A stretch of DNA of 64,000 bases, taken from NCBI RefSeq assembly GCF_024519725.1, contig NZ_JALJRK010000003.1:62001-126000 (forward strand). The letters are read 5' to 3'. This DNA comes from Microvirga sp. Mcv34 (GTDB lineage Bacteria > Pseudomonadota > Alphaproteobacteria > Rhizobiales > Beijerinckiaceae). Positions 28,252-37,564 of this stretch are shown in pieces (the first letter of the stretch is position 1; each line of letters starts with the position of its first letter). Below the pieces are notes generated by a model that was given only the letters and a program-made list of their open reading frames with translations, ran no database searches and was not told where the DNA came from. Both the position numbers and the translations under genes were made by a program.

Positions 28252-29103
28252 ATGAGCTCCTTCCGTTCCGTCATACTTTGCGCCGACGACTTCGGCATCG
28301 CCGACGGGGTCAGCCGGGGCATCGTGGAACTGGCCGGAATGGGACGTCTGTCCGCAACCGGTGCCATGACCAACATGCCGGGCTGGCGCCGGGCGGCGGA
28401 AAGCCTGGGGGGCGTTCGCGATCGGATGGCTGTGGGGCTGCATCTCAACCTCACGACAGGTTCGCCTCTGGGGGCCATGCCGGTTCTCGCCCCCTCGGGA
28501 CGATTTCCAACATTGAAGGAATTGCTTCCGAAAGCCCTGAAACGGCAATGGCCCGCCGTCGAAATCGCCCGGGAAATCGCCCGTCAGATCGATGCCTTCG
28601 AGGAGGTCTTCGGGGCGGCTCCGGCCTTCGTGGACGGGCACCAGCATGTCCACGTGCTGCCTGTGATCCGGCCGGCCCTGATCGCGGCCCTGAAGGCGCG
28701 GGGCTATGCGAGCCGCGTCTGGCTGCGTGATCCCTCGGACAGGGCCACGGCGATCCTGCGCCGCCCCATCGGGCGCAACAAGGCGCTGATCGTGAAATCC
28801 CTGGCTCGGGGGTTCGCCAGCAGGGCCCATGAGGAGGGCTTCCGGACCAACAAGGGCTTTTCAGGATTCGCCCCGCTCGACCTCTCGGTTCCGGCCGCCA
28901 GGGTTTTCGAGGAGGCCTTTTCGAGCCTCGGGACCCACCCTCTCGTCATGTGCCATCCGGGCTATGTGGACGACGAGCTGCGATCGCTCGATCCTGCGCT
29001 GGAAAGCCGGGTGGCGGAGCTGGACTATCTGAAATCAGACGCTTTTGGCGAATTGCTGGAGCAGCGGGGCTTGAGGCTCGCACCGAGGTTCGAGGCCACC
29101 TGA
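28252..29103 (+). CDS. ChbG/HpnK family carbohydrate deacetylase (YdjC-like)
   Basis: A 283-residue polysaccharide-deacetylase-like enzyme that removes N-acetyl groups from short sugars. The metal site is visible as LCADDFGIADGVSRGI (Asp pair), HLNLTTGSPLG (His) and FVDGHQHVHVLPVIRPAL (His). HpnK members occur with hopanoid and lipid-glycan genes. Here it is divergent from the GT2/MurJ pair by under 100 bp, so a role in modifying a polyprenyl-linked or cell-surface sugar is plausible but unproven. Confidence 0.87.
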   Translation: MSSFRSVILCADDFGIADGVSRGIVELAGMGRLSATGAMTNMPGWRRAAESLGGVRDRMAVGLHLNLTTGSPLGAMPVLAPSGRFPTLKELLPKALKRQWPAVEIAREIARQIDAFEEVFGAAPAFVDGHQHVHVLPVIRPALIAALKARGYASRVWLRDPSDRATAILRRPIGRNKALIVKSLARGFASRAHEEGFRTNKGFSGFAPLDLSVPAARVFEEAFSSLGTHPLVMCHPGYVDDELRSLDPALESRVAELDYLKSDAFGELLEQRGLRLAPRFEAT

Positions 29104-29108
29104 GAGCC

Positions 29109-29588
29109 TTACCGGACGAGAAAGGCACTCGCGTAGAGGCCCAGTCCGAACACGACGTGCCCGGCGATGTTGAGAGCTCTGATCTGGCCGGCATTGGGCC
29201 GTTTCGATGCGGCGAAGCCGGCGCCCATGCCGGGCTGAAGCAGGAACCAGCCTGCGCTGACTGTCACCAGGCCGACGATGAGGGCAGGTCCCAGGGTCGG
29301 TTGCTGGACCCAGCCAGGGGGCGTGACAGCCAGCAGGATCGCCGCAAAGAGGATGCCGACGGCGTAATGCCCGATCCAGCCCACGGACTTTTCGTGGGCA
29401 AACGGACGGGCCTTGGCGATGTCCTCGTGATAGACCGTGCCGCCGGCCAGATGGCAGAACCAGCGGCCGACCAGGCCCCAGTTCGCTCCCGGAAGCCCGA
29501 ATGCGTGCTTCAGGAACAGCCCCCACAGGTCGAAAACGACCGTTGCGCCGATCCCGATCAGAATGGTGCGATACAGGAAGTCGATCAC
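29109..29588 (-). CDS. DUF2938 integral membrane protein
   Basis: A 159-residue protein with four hydrophobic segments, starting MIDFLYRTILIGIGATVVFD. Conserved family features include HLAGGTVYHEDI after the first segment and SVGWIGHYAVGILFA. Function unknown. It converges on the deacetylase gene with 5 bp between stop codons and is separated from the upstream sodB by a terminator-like hairpin. Confidence 0.85.
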   Translation of the reverse strand: MIDFLYRTILIGIGATVVFDLWGLFLKHAFGLPGANWGLVGRWFCHLAGGTVYHEDIAKARPFAHEKSVGWIGHYAVGILFAAILLAVTPPGWVQQPTLGPALIVGLVTVSAGWFLLQPGMGAGFAASKRPNAGQIRALNIAGHVVFGLGLYASAFLVR

Positions 29589-29615
29589 GGCTTGGTCTCC
29601 ATTGGGGCAACATGA

Positions 29616-29639
29616 AACGGGCCTCCGAAGAGGCCCGTT
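29616..29639 (-). terminator. Terminator downstream of superoxide dismutase
   Basis: AACGGGCCTC (29616-29625) and its perfect complement (29630-29639) surround the loop CGAA. On the minus strand the stem is followed by TTTC. It sits 20 bp after the sodB stop codon, in the position expected for an intrinsic terminator. Confidence 0.75.
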
Positions 29640-29658
29640 CGACGTATCGTTACTCAGC

Positions 29659-30258
29659 TTACTTGGTCGCGCTCTCGTACATTTCCTCGACGTGCTCCCA
29701 GTTCACGAGATTGTCGAGGAAGGCCTTGAGGTAGTCGGGACGGCGGTTGCGGTAATCGATGTAGTAGGAGTGCTCCCACACGTCGCAGCCGAGGATCGGC
29801 TGGGCGCCATGCACGAGCGGGTTTTCGCCATTCGGGGTCTTCATGACGGTGACCTTGCCGTCCTTGACCGCAAGCCAGGCCCAGCCGGAGCCGAACTGGC
29901 CGACGCCGGCCTGGACGAAGTCTTCCTTCATCTTGTCGACCGAGCCGATGTCCTCGATGATCTTCTTCTCGAGCTTGCCCGGGAGGGCGCCGCCGCCATT
30001 GGGCTTCATCCAGAGCCAGAAGTGGATGTGGTTGTAATGCTGACCGGCATTGTTGAAGAGGGCCTGGTTCTTGCCGTAGGAGCCTTTCACGACCTCCTCG
30101 ACGCTTTTGCCCTCGAATTCCGTGCCTTTCAGCAGGTTGTTGCCGGTGTTGACGTAAGCAGCATGGTGCTTGTCGTGATGAAACTCGAGCGTTTCCTTCG
30201 ACATGTAAGGCTGCAGGGCATCATAGGCATAAGGCAGTTCGGGCAGGGTGAACGACAT
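29659..30258 (-). CDS. sodB: Superoxide dismutase, Fe/Mn type
   Basis: A 199-residue dismutase converting superoxide to hydrogen peroxide and oxygen. Metal ligands are His in LEFHHDKHHAAYV, His in GQHYNHIHFWLWM, and Asp/His in DVWEHSYYIDYRN. The AGQHYNHIHFW and GSGWAWL segments suit the Fe-dependent alphaproteobacterial type, but metal choice cannot be settled from sequence alone. GGAG eight bases upstream fixes the start at MSFTLPELPYAYD. No signal peptide, so cytoplasmic. Confidence 0.95.
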   Translation of the reverse strand: MSFTLPELPYAYDALQPYMSKETLEFHHDKHHAAYVNTGNNLLKGTEFEGKSVEEVVKGSYGKNQALFNNAGQHYNHIHFWLWMKPNGGGALPGKLEKKIIEDIGSVDKMKEDFVQAGVGQFGSGWAWLAVKDGKVTVMKTPNGENPLVHGAQPILGCDVWEHSYYIDYRNRRPDYLKAFLDNLVNWEHVEEMYESATK

Positions 30259-30383
30259 CGGCGTCTCCTTTGGATTGAGCGACCCGGGGCACCGGACCCA
30301 AAAGTGAGGACCACTTCCGGGGTTGATCCGATGCCCTTCGTTTGACTGCGCATCGCCCGATGCGGACCCAGGGGGCCGCGTCA

Positions 30384-30417
30384 GCGGAAACCGTGGCAAC
30401 TTTTCCGCACGATGCGC
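30384..30417. repeat. Possible partial copy of the dispersed palindrome
   Basis: The inner stem GCGGAAA (30384-30390) / TTTCCGC (30402-30408) and the following ACGATGCGC match the inner stem and right arm of the copy at 42066-42117. The left arm is displaced or missing. It lies upstream of sodB in the gap 30259-30565; no gene is seen in that gap. Confidence 0.4.
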
Positions 30418-30565
30418 CTCGGGCTTTAGTTAAAGCGCCACCCCTCCAAGAGCAACGGCCAAGCTCGCGACTTTTTTCTGCCTAAGCTTCACAGGCGGTT
30501 GTCTTTTGCCTATAGAGGCATAGCTTTGCCTTGGTTATCTTCGGTTTGCGTATGATGGAGACTGC

Positions 30566-31525
30566 ATGATCATCGCTCTTCTGGCCCTCGCTTTTGCGAT
30601 GATCGTTGGTGGGCTTTTCGCGGCTTTATTCGGATGGGACATCGTTCTCGTCGAGCGTGGCTGGACGATGGTGATTGCCGGAAGCGTCACAGCCGCGAGC
30701 GGCGCGCTCCTGCTCGGCATCACCGCCGTTGTGGCCAAGCTGGCAAAGATCGAGAAGCGGTTGTTGCGGCTGCAGGCCGGTTTCGACGAAGATGCCGTTC
30801 TCGAAACACCTAAATCCTTGAAGGAGCCCTCCCTGGCGGCGCTCTCCGGCGGAGCCATGGCGGGCCATGCGGCCGACTCAGCCCCAGAGGAGGGGGAGCG
30901 CGTCGATGAACTGCAAGCGACCCTTCCGCTCTTCGAGGGCGAGGATCGCCGGGAGCCGGCTGAGGAAGACGTGAATGTCGCCGCATGGCCGGAGCAGCCG
31001 CAGGTTGCCGAGCCGGTCGTGCCGTTTCCGCCCAGGCCGGCTCCATCGCCTGCACCGATCCACGATGAAGACGAGCCGGACATGAAGGTGCCCGATTTCC
31101 TTCTGGCGGATCGGGTGCGCGACGAGGAAGAAGAACCGCGCGTCATCGATGTCTCCGATCTCTATCACCGTAATCAGGACGCTCCTGAACCCGCGCCCGC
31201 GAGGCAAGATCACGACGAACGTGACGAAGCTCGTGAACTCGCGGCCGAGTCCCTTACGGAGAGTGAGCCGGAGCCCGAGCCCGAACCTGAGGTTGCCCCT
31301 GATGCCGAAAGGGAAGGCGAAGAGGAGCTCGAGGCGGCTCCCGACGCCTCCCATCCTCCCGTAGTGGTCGGCACCTACAATTCCGGCGACAACAAATACG
31401 TGATGTTCTCGGACGGCTCGATCGAAGCCCAGACCCCGAGCGGCGTGTTCCGCTTCCAGTCCCTGGACGAGCTGAAGGCGTTCATCGCAGCGGGAGGCGA
31501 GGGCGGCTCGCCGTCCTCTACCTGA
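30566..31525 (+). CDS. Hypothetical membrane protein with acidic linker and C-terminal domain
   Basis: A 319-residue protein. Two membrane segments occupy residues 1-60 (IIALLALAFAMIVGGLFAAL; WTMVIAGSVTAASGALLLGI). A long acidic, Pro/Glu-rich disordered region follows, including an EPEPEPEPE stretch around residue 240. A compact C-terminal domain (VVGTYNSGDNKYVMFSDGSI, then SLDELKAFI) ends the protein. That last domain recurs in alphaproteobacterial membrane proteins by memory, without assigned function. It overlaps the isochorismatase gene by 8 bp tail-to-tail. Confidence 0.75.
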   Translation: MIIALLALAFAMIVGGLFAALFGWDIVLVERGWTMVIAGSVTAASGALLLGITAVVAKLAKIEKRLLRLQAGFDEDAVLETPKSLKEPSLAALSGGAMAGHAADSAPEEGERVDELQATLPLFEGEDRREPAEEDVNVAAWPEQPQVAEPVVPFPPRPAPSPAPIHDEDEPDMKVPDFLLADRVRDEEEEPRVIDVSDLYHRNQDAPEPAPARQDHDERDEARELAAESLTESEPEPEPEPEVAPDAEREGEEELEAAPDASHPPVVVGTYNSGDNKYVMFSDGSIEAQTPSGVFRFQSLDELKAFIAAGGEGGSPSST

Positions 31526-32072
31526 ACAAGGGAGCCAGGGCGCGGAAGTCATCCGTCGCCGCTTCGCCCATCCACTCGAAAGCGGCCATCTCCGTGGTCA
31601 CCCACTGGCAGCCCGCGTGAAGCAGCCGCGCGCAGGCGGCGTTGACGCTGTGGCTCGACCGGCTCGACACCGCATCCGCCACCACGAAGACGTCGAGGCC
31701 GGACGTCTTGAACTCCAGGGCGCTCTGCAGCACGCAGATATGCGCTTCGGTTCCGCAGATCACGAGCTGGTTCCGTCCGCCCCCGCGCAGGGTTGCGATC
31801 CGTTCCGCGATCATCGGGTCGCGAGCGGCCGAGAAGGCGGTCTTGGCCAGAGTGGCCGCTTCCGGCGGCAAGGCCTCCTGCACCGGCGGCACGGTCGGAC
31901 CCAGTCCCTTGGGATATTGCTCCGTCACCGTGACGGGGATACCGAGCCGTTTGGCCGCCTCCAGCAGGATGCGCACATTCCGGAGGACGGCCTCGCCCTC
32001 GTGAATGGCAGGCATGAGGCGGGCTTGCAGGTCGATGACGACGAGGTGGGAGCGTTTCGCGTCGAGCAGCAT
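31518..32072 (-). CDS. Isochorismatase-family cysteine hydrolase
   Basis: A 184-residue hydrolase with the catalytic triad Asp (VVIDLQARLM), Lys (TEQYPKGLG) and Cys (GTEAHICVLQSAL). The family includes nicotinamidases and N-carbamoyl hydrolases as well as YcaC-like enzymes; the substrate is not deducible. It starts 5 bp after the stop codon of the large HWE kinase gene on the same strand, so the two are probably transcribed together. Confidence 0.87.
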   Translation of the reverse strand: MLLDAKRSHLVVIDLQARLMPAIHEGEAVLRNVRILLEAAKRLGIPVTVTEQYPKGLGPTVPPVQEALPPEAATLAKTAFSAARDPMIAERIATLRGGGRNQLVICGTEAHICVLQSALEFKTSGLDVFVVADAVSSRSSHSVNAACARLLHAGCQWVTTEMAAFEWMGEAATDDFRALAPLFR

Positions 32073-32077
32073 GGAAC

Positions 32078-34459
32078 TCAACCATCCGGATTGAAGGGAG
32101 GGGGATCGTTCGGAATCGGCATGCGCATCGAGAAGCGCAGCCCCTCCTGGGGAAATTCCATGGAAACCTCAGCCTGCAGCTGGGTGGACAGGACACGCTG
32201 CAGCAGGCGCGTGCCGAAGCCTTGGCGCCCGGGCGCGCTCACGTGCGGCCCTCCATGCTCCTCCCAGGAGAAATGCAGCATCGGACGTTCGTCGCCCAAG
32301 ATCTCCCAGCGAACCTCGACTTGGCCGCCGAAGGTAGACAATGCTCCATGCTTGGCCGCGTTCGTGGTCAGCTCGTGAATCGCCATGCCGATCGGAACGG
32401 CTGCTTCCGAGGGCAGCTCGAGGTGAGGCCCCATGATGGTGATGCGATTCCTCGCCTCGTCCTCGTACGGCCCGAGCTCCGTCTGGACCAATACTTCGAG
32501 GTCGGCCTTCTGCCATAGATCCTCGGTGAGCAGGTTGTGCGTGCGCGCCAGGGAGACGATGCGGCCGACGAAGCCCTGGTAGAACTCGTCGATGCTCGAC
32601 GCCGTGCGGGCGGTGGATCCGACGATCGCCTGCACGGTGGCGAGAGTATTCTTGACCCTGTGGTGCAGCTCCCGGATCAGAAGGTTCTGACGGTTCTCCG
32701 CTTCCTTGTAGTGTGTGATGTCGATGTCGACCCCGACCATGCGGAGTGGCGATCCATCCGCCTGATAGAAGAACAATGCAATGGTCTGCATCGTACGGAT
32801 CCCGTCTGGACGCTGGATCCGGAAGATGAAGTCGATATCCTTGTCATGGCGGGCCAGCGCATCGGCAATAGCCTGAATTGCGTATTCCCGGTCTTCGGGG
32901 ATGATACGCTCCGCCCAGTCGGACGAGGATCCCTTGAATGATCCAGGCTCCATTCCGAAAAGACGCTCCTGTTCCACCGTCCAGGTGATGGTGTCCGACG
33001 GAACATGCCAGTCGAAGACGCCGATGCCGGCGGCACTCTGGGCGAGTGACAGGCGTTCTTCGCTCGTGCGCAACGCCTCTTCCGTCATCTTCAGGTCATG
33101 GATATCGACGCTTGTGCCCACCCATCCCTTGAATTCTCCCGTGGCGGCATTGCGCACCGGGGCAGCACGAATGATGTGCCAGCGATACTCCCCGTCCGCT
33201 GAACGATAGCGCGCCTCCGTCGTGTAAGTGGTTTCGCCGGCTATGACGGGCTTTATCTCTTCGGTCATCTTGGCCCAGTCGTCCGGATGAATGGCAGCCG
33301 TCCAGCTGAGACCCAGCGCATCCTGAGGCGGAAGACCCGAGTAAGTGACCCACCTTTCATTCGTATAGGTCAATTCCAGATTGGGCTTGATGATCCACAC
33401 GAGAGCGGGGAGGGACTCCGCGATAAGCTTGAAGAGTGCTTCCGTTTCGCGAAGCTTCGTCTCGGCGCGGATCTTTTCGATGGCCAGCCAAGTGCGCTCG
33501 GCCACGTCTTCGACAAGGGAAATCTCGTCGCTCGTCCAGTCCCTCGGGCTCGAGGAATACACGTAGAACTCAGCGATGAAACGCCCATGCTTGTGGATGG
33601 GGATGGCGAAGCCCGAGCGCACGTTGATGGTGTTATAGAACGCTTGGGCGGCCGGGTCGCCGAGGCGGGGATCGGTCCTGACATCATTGATGATGGCGGG
33701 CTGCCCCCGCTTCAACGCTTCGATGACCGGGCTAGCATGCTGGTCGATCTTCTCGACCTTTCCCTCGTTGCTGATGAGACCTCGCGACCACTCCCGTTCG
33801 ACGATGATGACGCCGCGATCCTCGTAGACCTCCCCATAGCCCGCCGTATCCACTTTCAGGAAGTTGCTCACGTTGCGAGCCGCAACCTCCATGACCCGGT
33901 GAGGATCGTCGAAATTGCTGAGCTGATCGTTGAGCTTGAGGAGAAATTCCTGGCGGCGCTGGGCCTGGCCCATCTCTTCCCTGATTTTCTGCCGCTCCCT
34001 GATATCCTGCAGAACACCGGCGAAGCGGGCAGGTTGGCCGTCCTCGTAGATGATGCCACCACGCATGTGGACATGGCCGATGCTTCCATCGGGCCTCAGG
34101 ACCCGATACTCGATGTTGAAGTCCGTCTTGGTGCGGAGCGCATAGGCAATCGCTTGGTTGATGCGATCGAGATCCGACGGGTGGAACATGGCCTGCAGAT
34201 CGGCATAGGTAAGCGTGGCCTCCGGCGCGAGCCCGAGATACTCCTTGAAGGCCGCCGTGCCGATGATCTCGTCGGTCTTCAGGTTACGTTCCCATGCGCC
34301 GAGCCGGGCGACGTCGAGCGCGATCCTCAGCTTGAAATTGCTGGTGTGCAGGGCCGCCTCCGCCTGAGCCAGGCGAGCTTCCAGCTCTGCGATGCGCTCA
34401 TCGCCACCTTCCTGAGGGGCGATTTCGTCGTCGACCAGTAAACTGCCGCGTTTGGTCAT
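32078..34459 (-). CDS. Multi-PAS/GAF sensor histidine kinase, HWE type
   Basis: A 793-residue soluble kinase. Order: coiled-coil start (ERIAELEARLAQAEAAL), PAS (LGAWERNL), GAF (about residues 180-340; TAGYGEVYEDRG), two more PAS domains (LPALVWIIKPNLELTY; AAGIGVFDWHVP), then the HWE kinase core. The phospho-His is in ELHHRVKNTLATVQ near residue 598, with the N box HELTTNAAKHGALS. The HWE family often signals to general-stress or light/redox pathways in Hyphomicrobiales. No membrane segment and no adjacent response regulator are seen. An ATG at 34510 is an alternative start. Confidence 0.9.
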   Translation of the reverse strand: MTKRGSLLVDDEIAPQEGGDERIAELEARLAQAEAALHTSNFKLRIALDVARLGAWERNLKTDEIIGTAAFKEYLGLAPEATLTYADLQAMFHPSDLDRINQAIAYALRTKTDFNIEYRVLRPDGSIGHVHMRGGIIYEDGQPARFAGVLQDIRERQKIREEMGQAQRRQEFLLKLNDQLSNFDDPHRVMEVAARNVSNFLKVDTAGYGEVYEDRGVIIVEREWSRGLISNEGKVEKIDQHASPVIEALKRGQPAIINDVRTDPRLGDPAAQAFYNTINVRSGFAIPIHKHGRFIAEFYVYSSSPRDWTSDEISLVEDVAERTWLAIEKIRAETKLRETEALFKLIAESLPALVWIIKPNLELTYTNERWVTYSGLPPQDALGLSWTAAIHPDDWAKMTEEIKPVIAGETTYTTEARYRSADGEYRWHIIRAAPVRNAATGEFKGWVGTSVDIHDLKMTEEALRTSEERLSLAQSAAGIGVFDWHVPSDTITWTVEQERLFGMEPGSFKGSSSDWAERIIPEDREYAIQAIADALARHDKDIDFIFRIQRPDGIRTMQTIALFFYQADGSPLRMVGVDIDITHYKEAENRQNLLIRELHHRVKNTLATVQAIVGSTARTASSIDEFYQGFVGRIVSLARTHNLLTEDLWQKADLEVLVQTELGPYEDEARNRITIMGPHLELPSEAAVPIGMAIHELTTNAAKHGALSTFGGQVEVRWEILGDERPMLHFSWEEHGGPHVSAPGRQGFGTRLLQRVLSTQLQAEVSMEFPQEGLRFSMRMPIPNDPPPFNPDG

Positions 34460-34546
34460 CGCATTGAACTCTCGGCCTCTCTGTAAGGTCTGCGGCTTGC
34501 TAGGCGGCATCTCTCGCGATGCTATGTTTTAAAATAGCGCATCCCG

Positions 34547-36658
34547 TCAGTTCTGAAAGCCTTCGAGGCAACGAATGGCAAAGGTATAGGCGAGAGCGAC
34601 TTCCTCAAGCCGGTCGAAGCGGCCCGCCGCGCCGGCATGGCCCGCCTCCATGTTGAGCTTGAGAATGACCGGCCCGCCGCCCGTCATGGTCGATCGCAGC
34701 TTCGCGACCCACTTCGCCGGCTCCCAATAGGTCACGCGCGGATCGGTGAGGCCGGCGAGTGCCAGGATCGCCGGGTAGGCTTGCGGCTTCACGTTGTCGT
34801 AGGGCGAGTAGGACAGGATCGTCCGGAACGCGGATTCGTCTGCCGCCGGGTTTCCCCATTCTGGCCACTCGGGTGGGGTGAGGGGCAATTCGCTGTCGAG
34901 CATGGTGTTGAGGACGTCGACGAAGGGCACCTCGGCCATGATGCCTGCGAAAAGGTTCGGCGCCAGGTTGGCGACCGCGCCCATGAGCATGCCGCCCGCG
35001 CTGCCGCCATGGGCCACGATCCGCCCACGGGACGTATAACCTGCCTGGATGAGGGCCTCGCCGCAGGCGACGAAATCCGTGAACGTATTGGTCTTCTTCT
35101 CGCGCTTGCCGTCCATGTACCAGCGCCAGCCCTTTTCGGTGCCGCCGCGGATATGCGCGATCGCATAGACGAAGCCGCGATCGACGAGGGACAGGATGCC
35201 GGTTCGGAAGTTCGCCGGCATGGACATGCCGTAGGAACCGTATCCGTAAAGCAGGCACGGGGCTGAGCCGTCGAGCACGACCTCGCGCCGATGCACGAGC
35301 GAGATCGGCACCTGTTCGCCGTCTGGAGCCGTGGCGAACAGACGCCGCGTCACGTAATCGGCCGGGTTATGCCCGCTCGGCACTTCCTGCCGCTTGCGCA
35401 GCGTGCGCTCTCCGGTGACCAGATGATAGTCGATCACCTCGCTCGGAGTGGTCATCGACGAGTAATGGTAGCGGATGATGTCGGTGTCGAATTCGTATCC
35501 GGCCGAGAAGCCGAGCGAATACGCCTCCTCCTCGAACGCCACAGTCTCTTCCCGTCCGGTGGCGAATTCGCGCAATACGATGCGCGGATTCGCGTTCTCC
35601 CGTTCAAGTCTGACAAGGTAGCGGGCGAGCGCCACGGCCGAAAGGATCATCGTCCCGGGCCTGTAGGGAACGAGATCCTTCCATTGGGCGCGACCCGGCG
35701 TGGCGACGGGTGCCGTGACGATCTTGAAGTCCTCGGAGCCGTCCGCATTGGTGAGGATGATCAGGCTGTCGCCGTGATGCTCCACTTCGTATTTCAGCTG
35801 AGGCGTGCGCGCCTCGACGATCCGCGGCGATGCCGAGGCATCCGTTCGGTCAAGCAGCCAGATTTCGGAGGTTTCGTGGTCGCTCGCTTCGATGAGAACA
35901 AACGCATTCGACTGCGTGATACCAAGCTTCACGAAGAAGCCGGGGTCCTTTTCTTCATAGACGACCTGATCATCGTCGATGCTCGACCCGACCAGATGGC
36001 GTTTGACGCGCACCGGGCGGTGGTTCTCGTCGAGTTCGACATAATAGAAGCCGGAGGAATCGTTGAGCCAGACGGCGCCGCCGGATGTCTGCGGGACCTC
36101 GTCCGGCAGATCCGCGCCGCTGTTGAGATCCCGAACGCGGATCGTGAAGTATTCCGATCCCTTGATGTCCGCGCCCCAGGCCAAAAGACGGTGATCGGGA
36201 GAATGATCTGCGCCTCCGAGATCGAAGAAGGGGCGACCTTCCGCTTCCTTGTCGCCGTCGAGCATGATCGATTCCGGCCCGCCGTCACGGGGCTGCCGGC
36301 ACACGAGCGGATGCTGGCCGCCCTCCCGGTAGCGGGTGAAGTAGGCGAAAGGCCCGTCCGGCTCGGGAACTGAGGAATCATCCTCCTTGATGCGACCGCG
36401 CATCTCGGCCACGAGACTAGCCTGGAACTCTTCTGTTCCGGAGAAGGCCGCCGCAGCGTACGTATTCTCCTGTTCGAGGACGGCCCGGATGGCGGGATCG
36501 AGAACGGACGGATCCTTGAGGACGTCCTTCCAGTTCTCGGCCTTCAGCCACGCATAATCGTCCTGAACCCGAATCCCGTGCACCTCGAACACATGAGATT
36601 TGGCAGGAACCGAGGGAGCGGCAGGCAAATGAGCAACAGGAAGGCGTTGAATATTCAT
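34547..36658 (-). CDS. ptrB: Oligopeptidase B (S9 prolyl oligopeptidase family)
   Basis: Cytoplasmic serine peptidase of 703 residues, cleaving short peptides after basic residues. An N-terminal beta-propeller gates a C-terminal alpha/beta-hydrolase domain. The catalytic Ser is in GRIVAHGGSAGGMLMGA, with the Asp in LAGLTDPRVTYWEPAKW and the His in EAGHAGAAGRFDR. The start MNIQRLPVAHLP was chosen over an ATG eight codons upstream. The 400-bp gap before mucR carries regulatory sequence only. Confidence 0.92.
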   Translation of the reverse strand: MNIQRLPVAHLPAAPSVPAKSHVFEVHGIRVQDDYAWLKAENWKDVLKDPSVLDPAIRAVLEQENTYAAAAFSGTEEFQASLVAEMRGRIKEDDSSVPEPDGPFAYFTRYREGGQHPLVCRQPRDGGPESIMLDGDKEAEGRPFFDLGGADHSPDHRLLAWGADIKGSEYFTIRVRDLNSGADLPDEVPQTSGGAVWLNDSSGFYYVELDENHRPVRVKRHLVGSSIDDDQVVYEEKDPGFFVKLGITQSNAFVLIEASDHETSEIWLLDRTDASASPRIVEARTPQLKYEVEHHGDSLIILTNADGSEDFKIVTAPVATPGRAQWKDLVPYRPGTMILSAVALARYLVRLERENANPRIVLREFATGREETVAFEEEAYSLGFSAGYEFDTDIIRYHYSSMTTPSEVIDYHLVTGERTLRKRQEVPSGHNPADYVTRRLFATAPDGEQVPISLVHRREVVLDGSAPCLLYGYGSYGMSMPANFRTGILSLVDRGFVYAIAHIRGGTEKGWRWYMDGKREKKTNTFTDFVACGEALIQAGYTSRGRIVAHGGSAGGMLMGAVANLAPNLFAGIMAEVPFVDVLNTMLDSELPLTPPEWPEWGNPAADESAFRTILSYSPYDNVKPQAYPAILALAGLTDPRVTYWEPAKWVAKLRSTMTGGGPVILKLNMEAGHAGAAGRFDRLEEVALAYTFAIRCLEGFQN

Positions 36659-36990
36659 GAAACTGTCCGGGTGGATGATCAAGAAGCGAGATTATGCACA
36701 GATAACGAGGATTTCCCATGTCGGGTCCGGATGGGGGCGAATGGGCACCGAACCCGCAGAAAAAATGCCTTCTTAGTTACTTCTTCGGATCAGAGCGATG
36801 AAATTTACGTGATGAACGCCTTAACCTCTGGTCAATGGCACCAACTGTTCAGGGTAGGTTTATTGCATAGTGATAGTTGATACGAAGTTTTCCAAAGTTT
36901 TCCTTTTGCACATCTTGCAATGCGGCTCAATTTGCCATACTTGGGAAAAACGAGCACGATTTCTGTGCAAGTAGGGCGCGGCTCAAGCAA

Positions 36991-37007
36991 GAAGCAAGCA
37001 TTGCTTC
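36991..37007. promoter_or_regulatory. Palindrome in the mucR leader
   Basis: GAAGCAA-GCA-TTGCTTC is a perfect 7-bp inverted repeat 76 bp before the mucR ATG. It lies in an AT-richer gap (36659-37082) that has T-rich stretches such as AGTTTTCCAAAGTTTTCC, the kind of DNA MucR binds. Autoregulation of mucR is known in related bacteria; a specific operator here is inferred. No gene is seen in the gap. Confidence 0.4.
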
Positions 37008-37082
37008 AGACGAGAATGCTCAAACGTAGGTTGAAATGCTTTTTTGAGCGATTCTAAAGAGCCGGAAAGGAAGAAAATCAAA

Positions 37083-37517
37083 ATGAGCGACAACATCGCT
37101 GCTTCGAACTACATTGAGCTGGCTGCGGATATCGTCTCTGCTTACGTCAGCAATAATTCTGTTCCTTCGGGCGACCTGCCGACGCTAATCAATGACGTCC
37201 ATTCGGCTCTTCTGCGTGTCGGGGGCGGCACCGTGGAAGCTCCTATGGAAGCTCCGAAGCCGGCTATCCCCGTGAAGAAGTCCGTCACGCCGGATTACAT
37301 CGTCTGCCTGGAAGACGGTAAGAAGTTCAAGTCTTTGAAGCGCCATCTTCGTACGCAGTACAACATGACGCCCGAGCAGTATCGCGAGAAGTGGGCTTTG
37401 CCCGTCGACTACCCGATGGTGGCTCCCAACTACGCCAAGGCTCGCTCGGAGCTCGCTAAGGAAATGGGCCTCGGCCAGCAGCGCCGTAAGCGCCGTTCCT
37501 CGCGCAGCAGCAGCTAA
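37083..37517 (+). CDS. mucR: MucR/Ros family transcriptional regulator
   Basis: A 144-residue global regulator of exopolysaccharide, motility and cell-cycle genes in Hyphomicrobiales. The N-terminal oligomerisation region ([20 protein letters not shown]) is followed by a Ros-type zinc-finger domain with [20 protein letters not shown]. The ligand set is unusual: Cys75 and His88 are kept, but the second Cys is Asp78 and the last His is Tyr93. A basic tail ([13 protein letters not shown]) follows. The start [13 protein letters not shown] is preferred over an ATG 13 codons upstream. Confidence 0.92.
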   Translation: MSDNIAASNYIELAADIVSAYVSNNSVPSGDLPTLINDVHSALLRVGGGTVEAPMEAPKPAIPVKKSVTPDYIVCLEDGKKFKSLKRHLRTQYNMTPEQYREKWALPVDYPMVAPNYAKARSELAKEMGLGQQRRKRRSSRSSS

Positions 37518-37539
37518 GATCGGCCTTCTGGTCGATACA

Positions 37540-37561
37540 GCCGCCCTCCGGGGCGGCTTTT
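37540..37561 (+). terminator. Rho-independent terminator of mucR
   Basis: GCCGCCC (37540-37546), loop TCCG, GGGCGGC (37551-37557), then five T residues. It lies 22 bp past the mucR stop codon and fits an intrinsic terminator fully. Confidence 0.9.
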
Positions 37562-37564
37562 TGC

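Noticed and set aside
31230..31300. Glu-Pro repeat in the protein at 30566-31525 as a DNA repeat of interest
   Set aside because: It is a short low-complexity linker encoded by mixed codons, a common feature of acidic membrane-protein linkers.
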